A stretch of 64,000 nucleotides of DNA, taken from positions 1 through 64,000 of the forward strand of contig NZ_JACJKY010000002.1 in the NCBI RefSeq assembly GCF_016901855.1, written 5' to 3'. Under the pieces are notes generated by a model, which was given only the letters and a program-made list of their open reading frames with translations, did no database searches and was not told the origin of the DNA. Shown one piece after another: positions 31,575 to 38,935 of this stretch; the first letter of the stretch is position 1, and each line of letters opens with the position of its first letter. The position numbers and the translations under genes are program-made. This stretch comes from Merdimmobilis hominis. GTDB taxonomy: Bacteria; Bacillota; Clostridia; Oscillospirales; Ruminococcaceae.

Positions 31575-33725
31575 ATGAGAAAACGAATGTTAAGTCTGCT
31601 GCTCTGTGCGGTAATGATCGCGGGACTAATGCCCATGTCCGTTTCCGCTCTTGAGGAAGACGAGTATCCGTATATCGCAGGTACGCAGATCACCGACGCA
31701 ACGGCATCAGATGTGCTGGGAGACGGTACGGTATCGTACGATCCGGAGAAAAATGTATTGACTTTAAACAATGCATCCATTACAGCAGAAAACGAACCTT
31801 ACGGCATTTATGCGGAAGGCTCCCTGTTGATCGAGCTTGTAGGACAAAACAGCGTCACCTCGTCAGGGGTGTCTGACCAAAATATTTGTGCCGCTGTTTA
31901 CAGTCAAAGCGGCGATATCAAAATTTTTGCCGGGGAAAACGCTGCCGACCCTGTTCTGACTGCTACAGCCGCCCCGCAGGCTCCTGAGACAGCCTATTCC
32001 TCTTACGGCATTTACGGACAAGATATTTCGATTGAGGATGGCGTACAGGTTACTGCCGAAAGCGGCGATGCATCGCTGAAAAGCGGTTTTAAAAGCAGTG
32101 CGATCAGCGGAAATGTCATTTCGATCACAAATGCAGCCGTAAACGCAACAGCCGGAAGCGCATGCTATAGTTATGCCATCGCAGGCGAAAAGGGAATTGA
32201 AATCAACGATTCCAATGTGACTGCGCAAAGCAACAGCCAGACCGTATACTGGGAAGATTATAATGTTCTGTACAGCGCAGGTATTATTGCACCGACAGAA
32301 GGAGATATTCAAATCTCCGGCGGTGCAGTAAACGCACAGAGCAGCGAAGCGGAACGCCTCAGTGTGGATATCGCAAGCCTGCAGGGTTCTCTCACCATCG
32401 ATAACGATGCAGTTGTACAGGCAAATTACGAGGACCGCGGATTTACCAGCGCAGCCGAAGGAGGCGTCGGTGCCGGCCTGATGGCTTACGGCGACATTAC
32501 GATTGACGATGCAAAAGTATATACCAGAGGACGGGAAGCCGCTCTCAGCGCCGGAATCTACAGCCATGAAAACGTGATGATAAACGGAGAGGTCAATGCA
32601 ATAGGCGACCGCAGCGATGCCCCCTCATTTTATCTCGGAGGAAGCTTTGGCATCTTTGCTGAAACCGGAAGCGTCACCGTTAACAGCGGAAAAGTAACCA
32701 CGTCAATCGGCATGACGGAGTCTGCTGTGTGCAGCGGAATCTGCGCATATGGTGATGTAACCATCAACGCCGGAGAGGTTTTTGCGTCCGGCTCCAACGC
32801 GATCCCAATAGACGGCGTATCACCGGATTCGAGCTGCGGTCTTCTGAGCCAGGCCGGAAATGTGGTATTTGCCGATGAGGATGCAAAGGTTACCGTCAAT
32901 GGCGGATATGCAAACAGCAGCTCGGTTGCTATCGTTGCCCTGGCGGGCGATGTGAAATTCCTCGCCGGTGATGTTGACTTCTTAGGATATATCAAATATG
33001 CAGAGAATTATGATGACGTCATCTGCTATGGCGTGATCGCTTCGGGCGAAGAGGAATCAGACAAAGGAAACATTGTTGTTTCCGGCGGAAATATTGGCGG
33101 CCTCGGCAACACCGGTGCATTTTACCTGGACGGAGAGTTTATTGTAGAACCGTCTGCCAATCTGATTCTTCGCATAAAGACAAATGACGAATTGATTGAT
33201 GTATTTGAAACATGGGGACTTGCATGGGAAGACTATCTCCAGGCAGCAAAAGAATTTTTAGAGCTGCAGGAGAATAACGCAGAAGAAATCGACGGTTCTC
33301 CCTTTACACAAAAAACAGTCATTCCAAAAGAGATCGTAAACAGTTGGAAAAGCTTTTTCTGCTCCACTCAAAAAGTGACTCCGGTCACCTATACGCTCAC
33401 CTTTGAAACCAACGGCGGCGACAGCATCGCTCCGCTGACAGCTGAGGAGGGCACAGTCATTGATCTTTCACAGTATACACCGAAAAAAGACGGTTTCAGC
33501 TTTACAGGCTGGTATACAGATGATACATTGACAACAAAGGCTTCCTCTGTTACACTTGACGGCAATAAAACGGTATATGCCGGTTGGACAGTAGAGAAAA
33601 CGCCGGAAGAACCTTCTCCCGACACCGGTGACAACAATGCGTTGCTGATGTTAAGTGCGGTACTGCTGATGTCCGGCGCTGTGCTCAGCGTAGTAACATA
33701 CAGAAAAAAGAAACAATTCAACTAA
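31575..33725 (+). CDS. Large repeat-rich anchored surface protein
   Basis: A 716-residue exported protein. Residues 1-25 are a signal peptide (LLLCAVMIAGLMPMSVSA). The long middle (30-560) is made of imperfect strand repeats rich in Asn, Ser and Gly, such as IEINDSNVTAQS, DIQISGGAVNAQS, SVTVNSGKVTTS and DVTINAGEVFAS, probably a beta-solenoid related to carbohydrate-binding proteins. Residues 615-675 are an InlB B-repeat (FETNGGDSIAPLTAEEG, FTGWYTDDTLT, KTVYAGWTV). The end has SPDTGDNNALLML, a hydrophobic helix and KKKQ: a sortase signal of SPxTG type. ATGGAGG precedes ATG 31575. No sortase gene is in the window. It may be an adhesin. Confidence 0.85.
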   Translation: MRKRMLSLLLCAVMIAGLMPMSVSALEEDEYPYIAGTQITDATASDVLGDGTVSYDPEKNVLTLNNASITAENEPYGIYAEGSLLIELVGQNSVTSSGVSDQNICAAVYSQSGDIKIFAGENAADPVLTATAAPQAPETAYSSYGIYGQDISIEDGVQVTAESGDASLKSGFKSSAISGNVISITNAAVNATAGSACYSYAIAGEKGIEINDSNVTAQSNSQTVYWEDYNVLYSAGIIAPTEGDIQISGGAVNAQSSEAERLSVDIASLQGSLTIDNDAVVQANYEDRGFTSAAEGGVGAGLMAYGDITIDDAKVYTRGREAALSAGIYSHENVMINGEVNAIGDRSDAPSFYLGGSFGIFAETGSVTVNSGKVTTSIGMTESAVCSGICAYGDVTINAGEVFASGSNAIPIDGVSPDSSCGLLSQAGNVVFADEDAKVTVNGGYANSSSVAIVALAGDVKFLAGDVDFLGYIKYAENYDDVICYGVIASGEEESDKGNIVVSGGNIGGLGNTGAFYLDGEFIVEPSANLILRIKTNDELIDVFETWGLAWEDYLQAAKEFLELQENNAEEIDGSPFTQKTVIPKEIVNSWKSFFCSTQKVTPVTYTLTFETNGGDSIAPLTAEEGTVIDLSQYTPKKDGFSFTGWYTDDTLTTKASSVTLDGNKTVYAGWTVEKTPEEPSPDTGDNNALLMLSAVLLMSGAVLSVVTYRKKKQFN

Positions 33726-33743
33726 ACACTTAACAAATTGAAT

Positions 33744-33782
33744 GAGGCGGCAGCAGACTTAAAAAAAGTCTGCTGCCGCCTC
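33744..33782 (+). terminator. Perfect hairpin after surface protein
   Basis: GAGGCGGCAGCAGACTT (33744-33760) pairs perfectly with AAGTCTGCTGCCGCCTC (33766-33782). The following sequence is only moderately T-rich (TCTGCTT), but stem strength makes termination likely. Confidence 0.75.
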
Positions 33783-33883
33783 TCTGCTTAAAAACGCAGA
33801 CAGAAAAAGAATCACGCGATTCACACTTTGGATTCAGCTTTTTACTGCGTTTTTTGAAAAAGAGATTGTCACGAAGTTTGCGG

Positions 33884-33911
33884 TTGCGTTTTTATAAAAA
33901 TGCGCTATAAT
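33884..33911 (+). promoter_or_regulatory. Promoter of MATE gene
   Basis: TTGCGT (33884-33889), 16 bases, TATAAT (33906-33911). The start near 33918 gives a leader of about 135 bases that contains a terminator/antiterminator pair. Confidence 0.6.
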
Positions 33912-33973
33912 GATTGTGTTAGTTCTCATTCACAGACCCAATCAATTACATAGTATACTGCCACCGGGTAGAG

Positions 33974-34043
33974 AGATGATCACAGCATCTTGTTTTTGCG
34001 GCGTTAGGTCTTAGAAGTCGCAAAAATGGGGTGCTGTATTTTT
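33974..34043 (+). promoter_or_regulatory. Terminator/antiterminator attenuator before MATE gene
   Basis: A 20-bp stem with wobbles joins 33983-34002 and 34017-34036 (loop of 14), followed by TATTTTT at 34037-34043 and at once by the RBS GGAGGT. An alternative small stem AGATG (33974-33978) with CATCT (33986-33990) uses the first bases of the terminator arm and would exclude it. This is the layout of a riboswitch or other attenuation control. It fits no class that I recall. Confidence 0.65.
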
Positions 34044-34055
34044 GGAGGTACACAC

Positions 34056-35402
34056 GTGAACAGACAGCTGATTCGATATATCGTCCCAAATATTTTGGCG
34101 ATGGCGGGAACATCCTGCTATGTGCTGGCCGACACTTTTTTTATTTCGATTGCTGAAGGTGCAAACGGCATCACCGCATTAAATCTGGTTTTGCCTGTAT
34201 ATGGCTTAATTTATGCGCTCGGTTCGATGATCGGCGTCGGCTCTGCCACACGATACACGCTCAGCAAAGCGACAGGACAGGATTCTGCCGGCGATTTCTT
34301 TTCCAATTCGGTTTGGTGGACGCTTCTTCTCAGCAGCATGTTTGTGGTGACAGGACTCTGTTTCCCCGGCGAGTTTCTCGCCCTCTTGGGCGCAGACGAA
34401 CAAATTGCAGCCATCGGTGTGCCGTATCTGCGAATCGTTTTGTTATTTGCGCCGTTTTTTATGCTCAATTACACGTTTACAGCATTTGTCCGCAACGATT
34501 ATGCACCGAAACTCGCAATGCTCGCCACACTGCTCAGCGGTCTTTTCAACATTGTATTTGACTACATTTTCATGTTCCCGATGGGGATGGGAATGATCGG
34601 CGCAGCACTGGCGACCGGTATATCTCCCATTGTCAGCATGAGTATCTGCATGGTGCATTATCTGTCGAAAAACAGCTCCATCGTTTTCACAAAAAAACGC
34701 CCGTCACTGCACAAGCTGTTCGCTTCGTGCAGCTTAGGCGTGGTGGCGTTTGTCGGAGAATTGTCCAGCGGCATCACAACACTTGTCTTTAATTTTATCC
34801 TTCTGAGCATCTCCGGAAACACTGCCGTTGCGGCGTATGGCGTGATTGCAAATATTGCGCTGGTCGGCACCGCACTGCTCAACGGCGTTTCTCTGGGTCT
34901 GCAGCCTGTCGCAAGCGCGATGCACGGACGAGCGGACGCAAAAGAAGAACGCCGCATCTATGCACACGCACTCATAATCGCCGAGATGATTGCCGTCACG
35001 GCAGCTGCGGCTGCAGTGTTGTTCGGAGATCAGCTGATCGCCGTCTTCAACAGTGAACGCTCCGCGGAACTGGCTTCTTATGCGGCGCCGGGCATTCGGG
35101 TGTATTTTGCCGGTTTTTTGATTGCCGCGGTCAATATCATAAAGTCCGGATTTTACAGCGCGATCGGAAAAGCGGCACAATCCTCTGCCATCGCACTGTC
35201 GAGAGGTGTTATCACGATTTCTGCACTGGCGTTTCTGCTTTCCGCCATGTTCGGCGTCATGGGTGTATGGATGGCTTTCCCCGCATCGGAACTTGTGACC
35301 TGGATTCTTTCTCTTGTGATGAATGCCGTTCGGAAAACAAACGATACACACATAAAACCGCATGCATCCGGTGAAGATGCAGACAGGAGGGACATGATAT
35401 GA
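34056..35402 (+). CDS. MATE-family exporter
   Basis: A 448-residue membrane protein of the multi-antimicrobial extrusion family, which exports drugs or metabolites in exchange for Na+ or H+. Twelve membrane segments are expected; segments such as YVLADTFFISIAEGANGITA, SATRYTLSKATGQ and PMGMGMIGAALATGI are typical of the N-terminal half. GTG 34056 is chosen because TGGAGGT lies 6 bases upstream; the upstream ATG at 34026 lies in the terminator stem. The stop overlaps the next gene by ATGA. The leader attenuator suggests that expression responds to a small molecule, perhaps the exported compound. Confidence 0.9.
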   Translation: MNRQLIRYIVPNILAMAGTSCYVLADTFFISIAEGANGITALNLVLPVYGLIYALGSMIGVGSATRYTLSKATGQDSAGDFFSNSVWWTLLLSSMFVVTGLCFPGEFLALLGADEQIAAIGVPYLRIVLLFAPFFMLNYTFTAFVRNDYAPKLAMLATLLSGLFNIVFDYIFMFPMGMGMIGAALATGISPIVSMSICMVHYLSKNSSIVFTKKRPSLHKLFASCSLGVVAFVGELSSGITTLVFNFILLSISGNTAVAAYGVIANIALVGTALLNGVSLGLQPVASAMHGRADAKEERRIYAHALIIAEMIAVTAAAAAVLFGDQLIAVFNSERSAELASYAAPGIRVYFAGFLIAAVNIIKSGFYSAIGKAAQSSAIALSRGVITISALAFLLSAMFGVMGVWMAFPASELVTWILSLVMNAVRKTNDTHIKPHASGEDADRRDMI

Positions 35403-36502
35403 TCAGCGAACAAGAGAAAAAACAAATCAGACGGTACTGCCTGCTCCCAAGCATAGCTGCCGCATGTCTTGCTGTAGCCATTCTCATCGGTATTCCATGG
35501 ATTGTGCTTGTCATGATCAACGATATCGTGTGGGAAGGGGGATTTTACGGTCTTGGACTGTATACATATCTGGGCATCGCCGCGGCATCTCTGACTGCAT
35601 TTGTGGTATGCTTTTTGATTCCCCGCATCGGCATGAGAAAAGAAAAATGGATGCGGATTGCCGAACAGGCAAACGTCATGCTGTCAAACAACGACTATTC
35701 GGCACAGCTGGCGGCTTCCATGGGTGCCCGTGCAATGGGAACTCTGCTGCGCCATACAAACCGCGAGGATGCTTCCGCGATGGGGGATGCATTCAACGCA
35801 CTGGCGGCTGTCGGTACGCTTGCCACCGTCACACAGATGACAAACGAGCTTCGCCGGAACGCAAAATGTATTGCGGCGATTTACGGCGTCAAAGTTCCAA
35901 AAGCGAGAAATTATGTGTTGGCGGTTATTCTGATCCCGGTTTTGCTGCTGATTGGCGTATATATTCCACAGTTTGTATCGGCAAAGCAAAACGCGGATGC
36001 CGGTATTGTACAGGCGTCGAAATCGGTCTATGCGCTCCAAGATTCGTTTAAAACCGACTGCGATCATGTATCGATTGACGATCCAAAAGAAGGATACAAC
36101 GGCAGCGGTTATGATGTGACCGGTTACCTGTACGCCTACGACGAGCCGTATCAGTCGTATATCTGGGTCACAGTGGGAAACGACGGACAAATCTGCGAGG
36201 TCATCTATTGCATTGACGTCGATGTACATGCATCCAAAGAAGAAACACTCGAAAAAGCATCGCTTGACCTGCTCAAATTAAACGTGATGATGAATGATTC
36301 CAATGTAAAGGCCGTTTCCGAACAGATGCTTTCGGAATACACGCTGCCGGAGATGTTTGTCGAGCAATTTGCCGATCATTCGTACTACGAAAATCTGAGG
36401 GTTTCCGTCGATGAATCCTATTCTGTTTCCTATGTGACAGAACCGGAAGAGGAATACGACGAATCGAGTGAATCGTACATCTACATCACACTGGAAGCAT
36501 AA
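35399..36502 (+). CDS. Hypothetical membrane protein
   Basis: A 367-residue protein with two membrane helices near the N-terminus (LPSIAAACLAVAILIGIP and TYLGIAAASLTAFVVCFLI), a cytoplasmic segment, one helix at about 180-200 (YVLAVILIPVLLLIGVYIP), and an extracytoplasmic C-terminal domain of about 165 residues with acidic end EPEEEYDESSESY. I do not recognise the family. It is translationally coupled to the MATE gene (overlap ATGA) and so may act with the exporter, for example as sensor or accessory protein. A further small gene follows after 30 bases in the same unit. Confidence 0.75.
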   Translation: MISEQEKKQIRRYCLLPSIAAACLAVAILIGIPWIVLVMINDIVWEGGFYGLGLYTYLGIAAASLTAFVVCFLIPRIGMRKEKWMRIAEQANVMLSNNDYSAQLAASMGARAMGTLLRHTNREDASAMGDAFNALAAVGTLATVTQMTNELRRNAKCIAAIYGVKVPKARNYVLAVILIPVLLLIGVYIPQFVSAKQNADAGIVQASKSVYALQDSFKTDCDHVSIDDPKEGYNGSGYDVTGYLYAYDEPYQSYIWVTVGNDGQICEVIYCIDVDVHASKEETLEKASLDLLKLNVMMNDSNVKAVSEQMLSEYTLPEMFVEQFADHSYYENLRVSVDESYSVSYVTEPEEEYDESSESYIYITLEA

Positions 36503-36532
36503 AACGTGCATCGATCCAAAGGAGAACACAGG

Positions 36533-36838
36533 ATGTTTCGGTTTCAAAAGAAAGCATGCACAAAAGAAACAATGGGCACGGTAGTCAAAAAGCGATATAA
36601 CGGCGATACATGGTTTTTGACGGTATCGTATACGGTTGAGGGTGTGCCGTACAAACGCACTGAACAGCTGCGGTATCGGCCGGTCAAAACGTATCGTGCA
36701 ATAGGCATTCCTGTTGGCATGCGGTCAAGCGCATCGCTTGGACAAGTACAGGTCGGCGATGCTGTCCGCGTATGTTACAATCCGCAGAAGCCCAAACGGG
36801 CATATCTTCCCGATAATGAAGACTTTTTGTTCACATAA
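36533..36838 (+). CDS. DUF3592-like small protein
   Basis: A 101-residue protein, GTVVKKRYNGDTWFLTVSY, then TVEGVPYKRTEQ and a C-terminal VQVGDAVRVCYNPQKPKRA. The beta-rich order, GDxVxVxYNPxxP signature, and length fit DUF3592-like domains, without the flanking membrane helices often seen. AAAGGAG precedes ATG 36533. It is the last gene of the MATE unit and is followed by a terminator. Function unknown. Confidence 0.65.
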   Translation: MFRFQKKACTKETMGTVVKKRYNGDTWFLTVSYTVEGVPYKRTEQLRYRPVKTYRAIGIPVGMRSSASLGQVQVGDAVRVCYNPQKPKRAYLPDNEDFLFT

Positions 36839-36858
36839 TGAAAAGCACGCACAAAAAA

Positions 36859-36893
36859 ACGGTCTTGACAAATTGTCAAGACCGGTTTTTGTT
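36859..36893. terminator. Terminator hairpin, copy A of repeat pair
   Basis: ACGGTCTTGACA/TGTCAAGACCG with AAT loop and TTTTTG. It is almost the same as the hairpin at 37895-37926, so the two flank the lipoprotein/XRE cassette. It can serve both the MATE unit (plus) and the lipoprotein gene (minus). Confidence 0.85.
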
Positions 36894-36911
36894 TATCAAG
36901 AATTCTTTTGA

Positions 36912-37541
36912 CTAGTCCAACTGTTTTTCTTGTTCTTCGAAGCCAGTTCCATCAATTTTAAATGTATACTGCGTACCGCTATTACCGCCCAAAGCCTGAT
37001 CTAATTGCTCAACGGTATCGCCTACAATAATATTGCAAGAAACAGTCTGACCTTCCCGCATCGCTTTCAGCAAAGCATCCCAGACAACATCTCTTTCATT
37101 TGTTTCAATGCATGAACTTTCTATATACTTTGAGGGAAGTATCTTCCAGAATTTTAAATCTCCGCTAAAAGGATCTGGAAAAAGCTGTGTTGTATAAACG
37201 CTCCCGTCAATTTTTAAATTTAAACGCATAAATTCATCTGAATCATATGTAGCCGAACTGTTTCCATATTCAAGCAATCTAAAAGAAAAATAAGTGTCGA
37301 CACTGGACGGATCATCATAAAAAACAACGGTTTCTAATTGACTTCCTGTTTCTGCTCCATGGCTGAAAGTTCCTTGAAATACTCCTCTGAGATACATGTC
37401 GTTTGTCGAATCTCCAAAGTCATCTTCATACGAATCAACTGCCCAACATGATGGCTTTTTTTCGACTTCAGACTCAGTTGTAACAGAATTTGAACATCCA
37501 GCTACTCCGATAAGAAGTATAAAGGTTAAAAAAATACGCAT
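36912..37541 (-). CDS. Lipoprotein, AT-rich cassette
   Basis: A 209-residue secreted lipoprotein. The signal RIFLTFILLIGVAGC ends in a lipobox (VAGC), and a Ser/Glu-rich linker follows. The mature part has no family that I recognise; it contains two Cys (PSCWAV and IESSC). The annotated ATG 37541 is about 19 bases from the only RBS (AAGGAGG). An upstream ATG at the right distance from that RBS runs ATGAAAAAACT and is out of frame by one base; with seven instead of six A residues the protein would begin MKKTMRIFL. So the true start may depend on an A-tract length change. The gene is AT-rich and divergent from an XRE regulator. Confidence 0.65.
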   Translation of the reverse strand: MRIFLTFILLIGVAGCSNSVTTESEVEKKPSCWAVDSYEDDFGDSTNDMYLRGVFQGTFSHGAETGSQLETVVFYDDPSSVDTYFSFRLLEYGNSSATYDSDEFMRLNLKIDGSVYTTQLFPDPFSGDLKFWKILPSKYIESSCIETNERDVVWDALLKAMREGQTVSCNIIVGDTVEQLDQALGGNSGTQYTFKIDGTGFEEQEKQLD

Positions 37542-37642
37542 AGTTTTTTCATAGGATCTTCCTCCTTTTTATTTTTGAGGCTAATACACCTCAAAAATTA
37601 TTTTACATGCTTGTACAATAAAAGTCAATAGGGGGGGATCGC

Positions 37643-37906
37643 ATTGGAACTAAAACAATAGGAGTTGTTATTAAGCGTTTTCGCGAAAAACAACGGCTTT
37701 CACAAGAAGTATTAAGCGGTCTCGCAAATATTGATCGAAGTCATTTAAGCAAAATTGAACTGGGATTGCGAAGTCCTACCGTCAATGTTCTATACAAAAT
37801 TGCAGATGCACTGAATATCAAGGCAAGTGATATTTTAATTGAAGCCGAAAAAGAAGAATGCGAAGAGGAATGCTTAGATAAGTCCGCACACAAAAACCGG
37901 TCTTGA
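37643..37906 (+). CDS. XRE-family regulator without canonical start
   Basis: The frame encodes about 87 residues with a complete XRE helix-turn-helix: GVVIKRFREKQRLSQEVLSG, LANIDRSHLSKIELGLRSPT and VLYKIADALNIKASDILI, then an acidic tail. No ATG, GTG or TTG lies in frame after the TAA at 37619; the first possible initiators are ATA 37628 or ATT 37643, directly behind a run of seven G (37631-37637). The product may start at a rare codon, or a base is missing or extra in the G-run. It is divergent from the lipoprotein gene and may control it. The stop lies inside the terminator stem at 37895-37926. Confidence 0.65.
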   Translation: MGTKTIGVVIKRFREKQRLSQEVLSGLANIDRSHLSKIELGLRSPTVNVLYKIADALNIKASDILIEAEKEECEEECLDKSAHKNRS

Positions 37907-37926
37907 CAGTTTGTCAAGACCGGTTT
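37895..37926. terminator. Terminator hairpin, copy B of repeat pair
   Basis: ACCGGTCTTGACA/TGTCAAGACCGGT with GTT loop. Nearly identical to the hairpin at 36859-36893, including the flanking ACAAAAA. It ends the XRE gene and may also act on the AraC gene from the other side. Confidence 0.8.
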
Positions 37927-37985
37927 CACGTTAAAATAAGTGATCTGGCATTTCTGCGCCTCTCGGAAGTGCGCAGATAGGTACA

Positions 37986-38825
37986 TCATCGCTTTGCCAT
38001 GCAGTGCCGTTTGAACACGGCAGGTGTCATGCCGGTTTTCTGCACGAATGATTTATAAAAGCTCGAATATTCATTGAATCCTGCCTGCATACAGGCATCC
38101 GACGCAGTCATCCCCTCGCGGATACACTGGCGTGCAAAGCTTATGCGCTTCGTCACGATATAGTCGTGCACCGTGGCATTCGTGTACGCTTTGAACTGGC
38201 GCAGAAGATGAAATTTGCTCACGAAAAACTGCGCGCACAGCGTGTCAAGTGTGAGCGGTTCGGTGTAGTGCGCATCGATGTAGCGAAGCACCTGCGCCAT
38301 CAGAGAATCGGCAGCGGGCGCAGGCTGTTCGTCTGCGGCGGCACAGCGGGCAGCTTCATTTAAAAACAGGGTGATGGCTGCACCCGAGGTCTGCTTGAAT
38401 GAATCGTCCGTCATGCGCTCAAACAGCGCTTTGCAAAACGAAAGTGATTCTTCCGGCAGATGAATCCGGTGGATTCCATGTGAAGAAAGCGCAGAAAGCG
38501 ACGAAAACACATCGTTTGTTTCGCACAGCGCATGCACATACGGCACGCTGAGCCATAAAACCATCCGGTCATACGGTGCGCGCTCGTCTGCAAGCACAGG
38601 ACGGTGCATTCGTCCGGGCGGAATGAGCAGTAAATCACCCGGAATCAGCGGATAAACCCGGTCTTCGATATAATATGTCACATCGCCGCCCAGGAACAAA
38701 AAGCATTCAAAAAATTCGTGCGTATGAAAATCGAGCGTTTTCGAATACGGCTCACAGTAGTGATACGCCTCAAAATCGCCGGCGATCATCACCTGAGAAG
38801 AATTGAATTTTGCAATCTGTGCCAT
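37986..38825 (-). CDS. AraC-family regulator of hexuronate operon
   Basis: A 279-residue regulator with an N-terminal cupin sensor domain (FHTHEFFECFLFLGGDV, LIPGDLLLIPPGRMHRPV) and a C-terminal pair of HTHs (about 185-279: TLDTLCAQFFVSKFHLLRQF and ASDACMQAGFNEYSSFYKSF). ATG 38825 has GAGGTG 6 bases upstream; earlier in-frame ATGs overlap the operator. It is divergent from uxaC and almost certainly controls it through the inverted repeat at 38850-38887. The likely inducer is a hexuronate or a breakdown product, by context. Confidence 0.88.
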   Translation of the reverse strand: MAQIAKFNSSQVMIAGDFEAYHYCEPYSKTLDFHTHEFFECFLFLGGDVTYYIEDRVYPLIPGDLLLIPPGRMHRPVLADERAPYDRMVLWLSVPYVHALCETNDVFSSLSALSSHGIHRIHLPEESLSFCKALFERMTDDSFKQTSGAAITLFLNEAARCAAADEQPAPAADSLMAQVLRYIDAHYTEPLTLDTLCAQFFVSKFHLLRQFKAYTNATVHDYIVTKRISFARQCIREGMTASDACMQAGFNEYSSFYKSFVQKTGMTPAVFKRHCMAKR

Positions 38826-38844
38826 GCGCTTCACCTCAGTTTTT

Positions 38845-38909
38845 AGCATATCGCAATTTTTGCAATGTTTCAAGCAAAAATTGCGATTTTTTTTGCAAAT
38901 CAATATGCT
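38845..38909. promoter_or_regulatory. Divergent promoters with shared inverted-repeat operator
   Basis: ATCGCAATTTTTGC (38850-38863) and GCAAAAATTGCGAT (38874-38887) form a perfect 14-bp inverted repeat. Plus promoter: TTGCGA (38881-38886), 17 bases, TATGCT (38904-38909) for uxaC. Minus promoter: TTGAAA (38868-38873 complement), 17 bases, TATGCT (38845-38850 complement) for the AraC gene. The repeat overlaps the uxaC -35 and the AraC spacer, so one bound regulator could govern both. Confidence 0.75.
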
Positions 38910-38935
38910 ATGCTAACATCAAGGAGGTGGGAACT

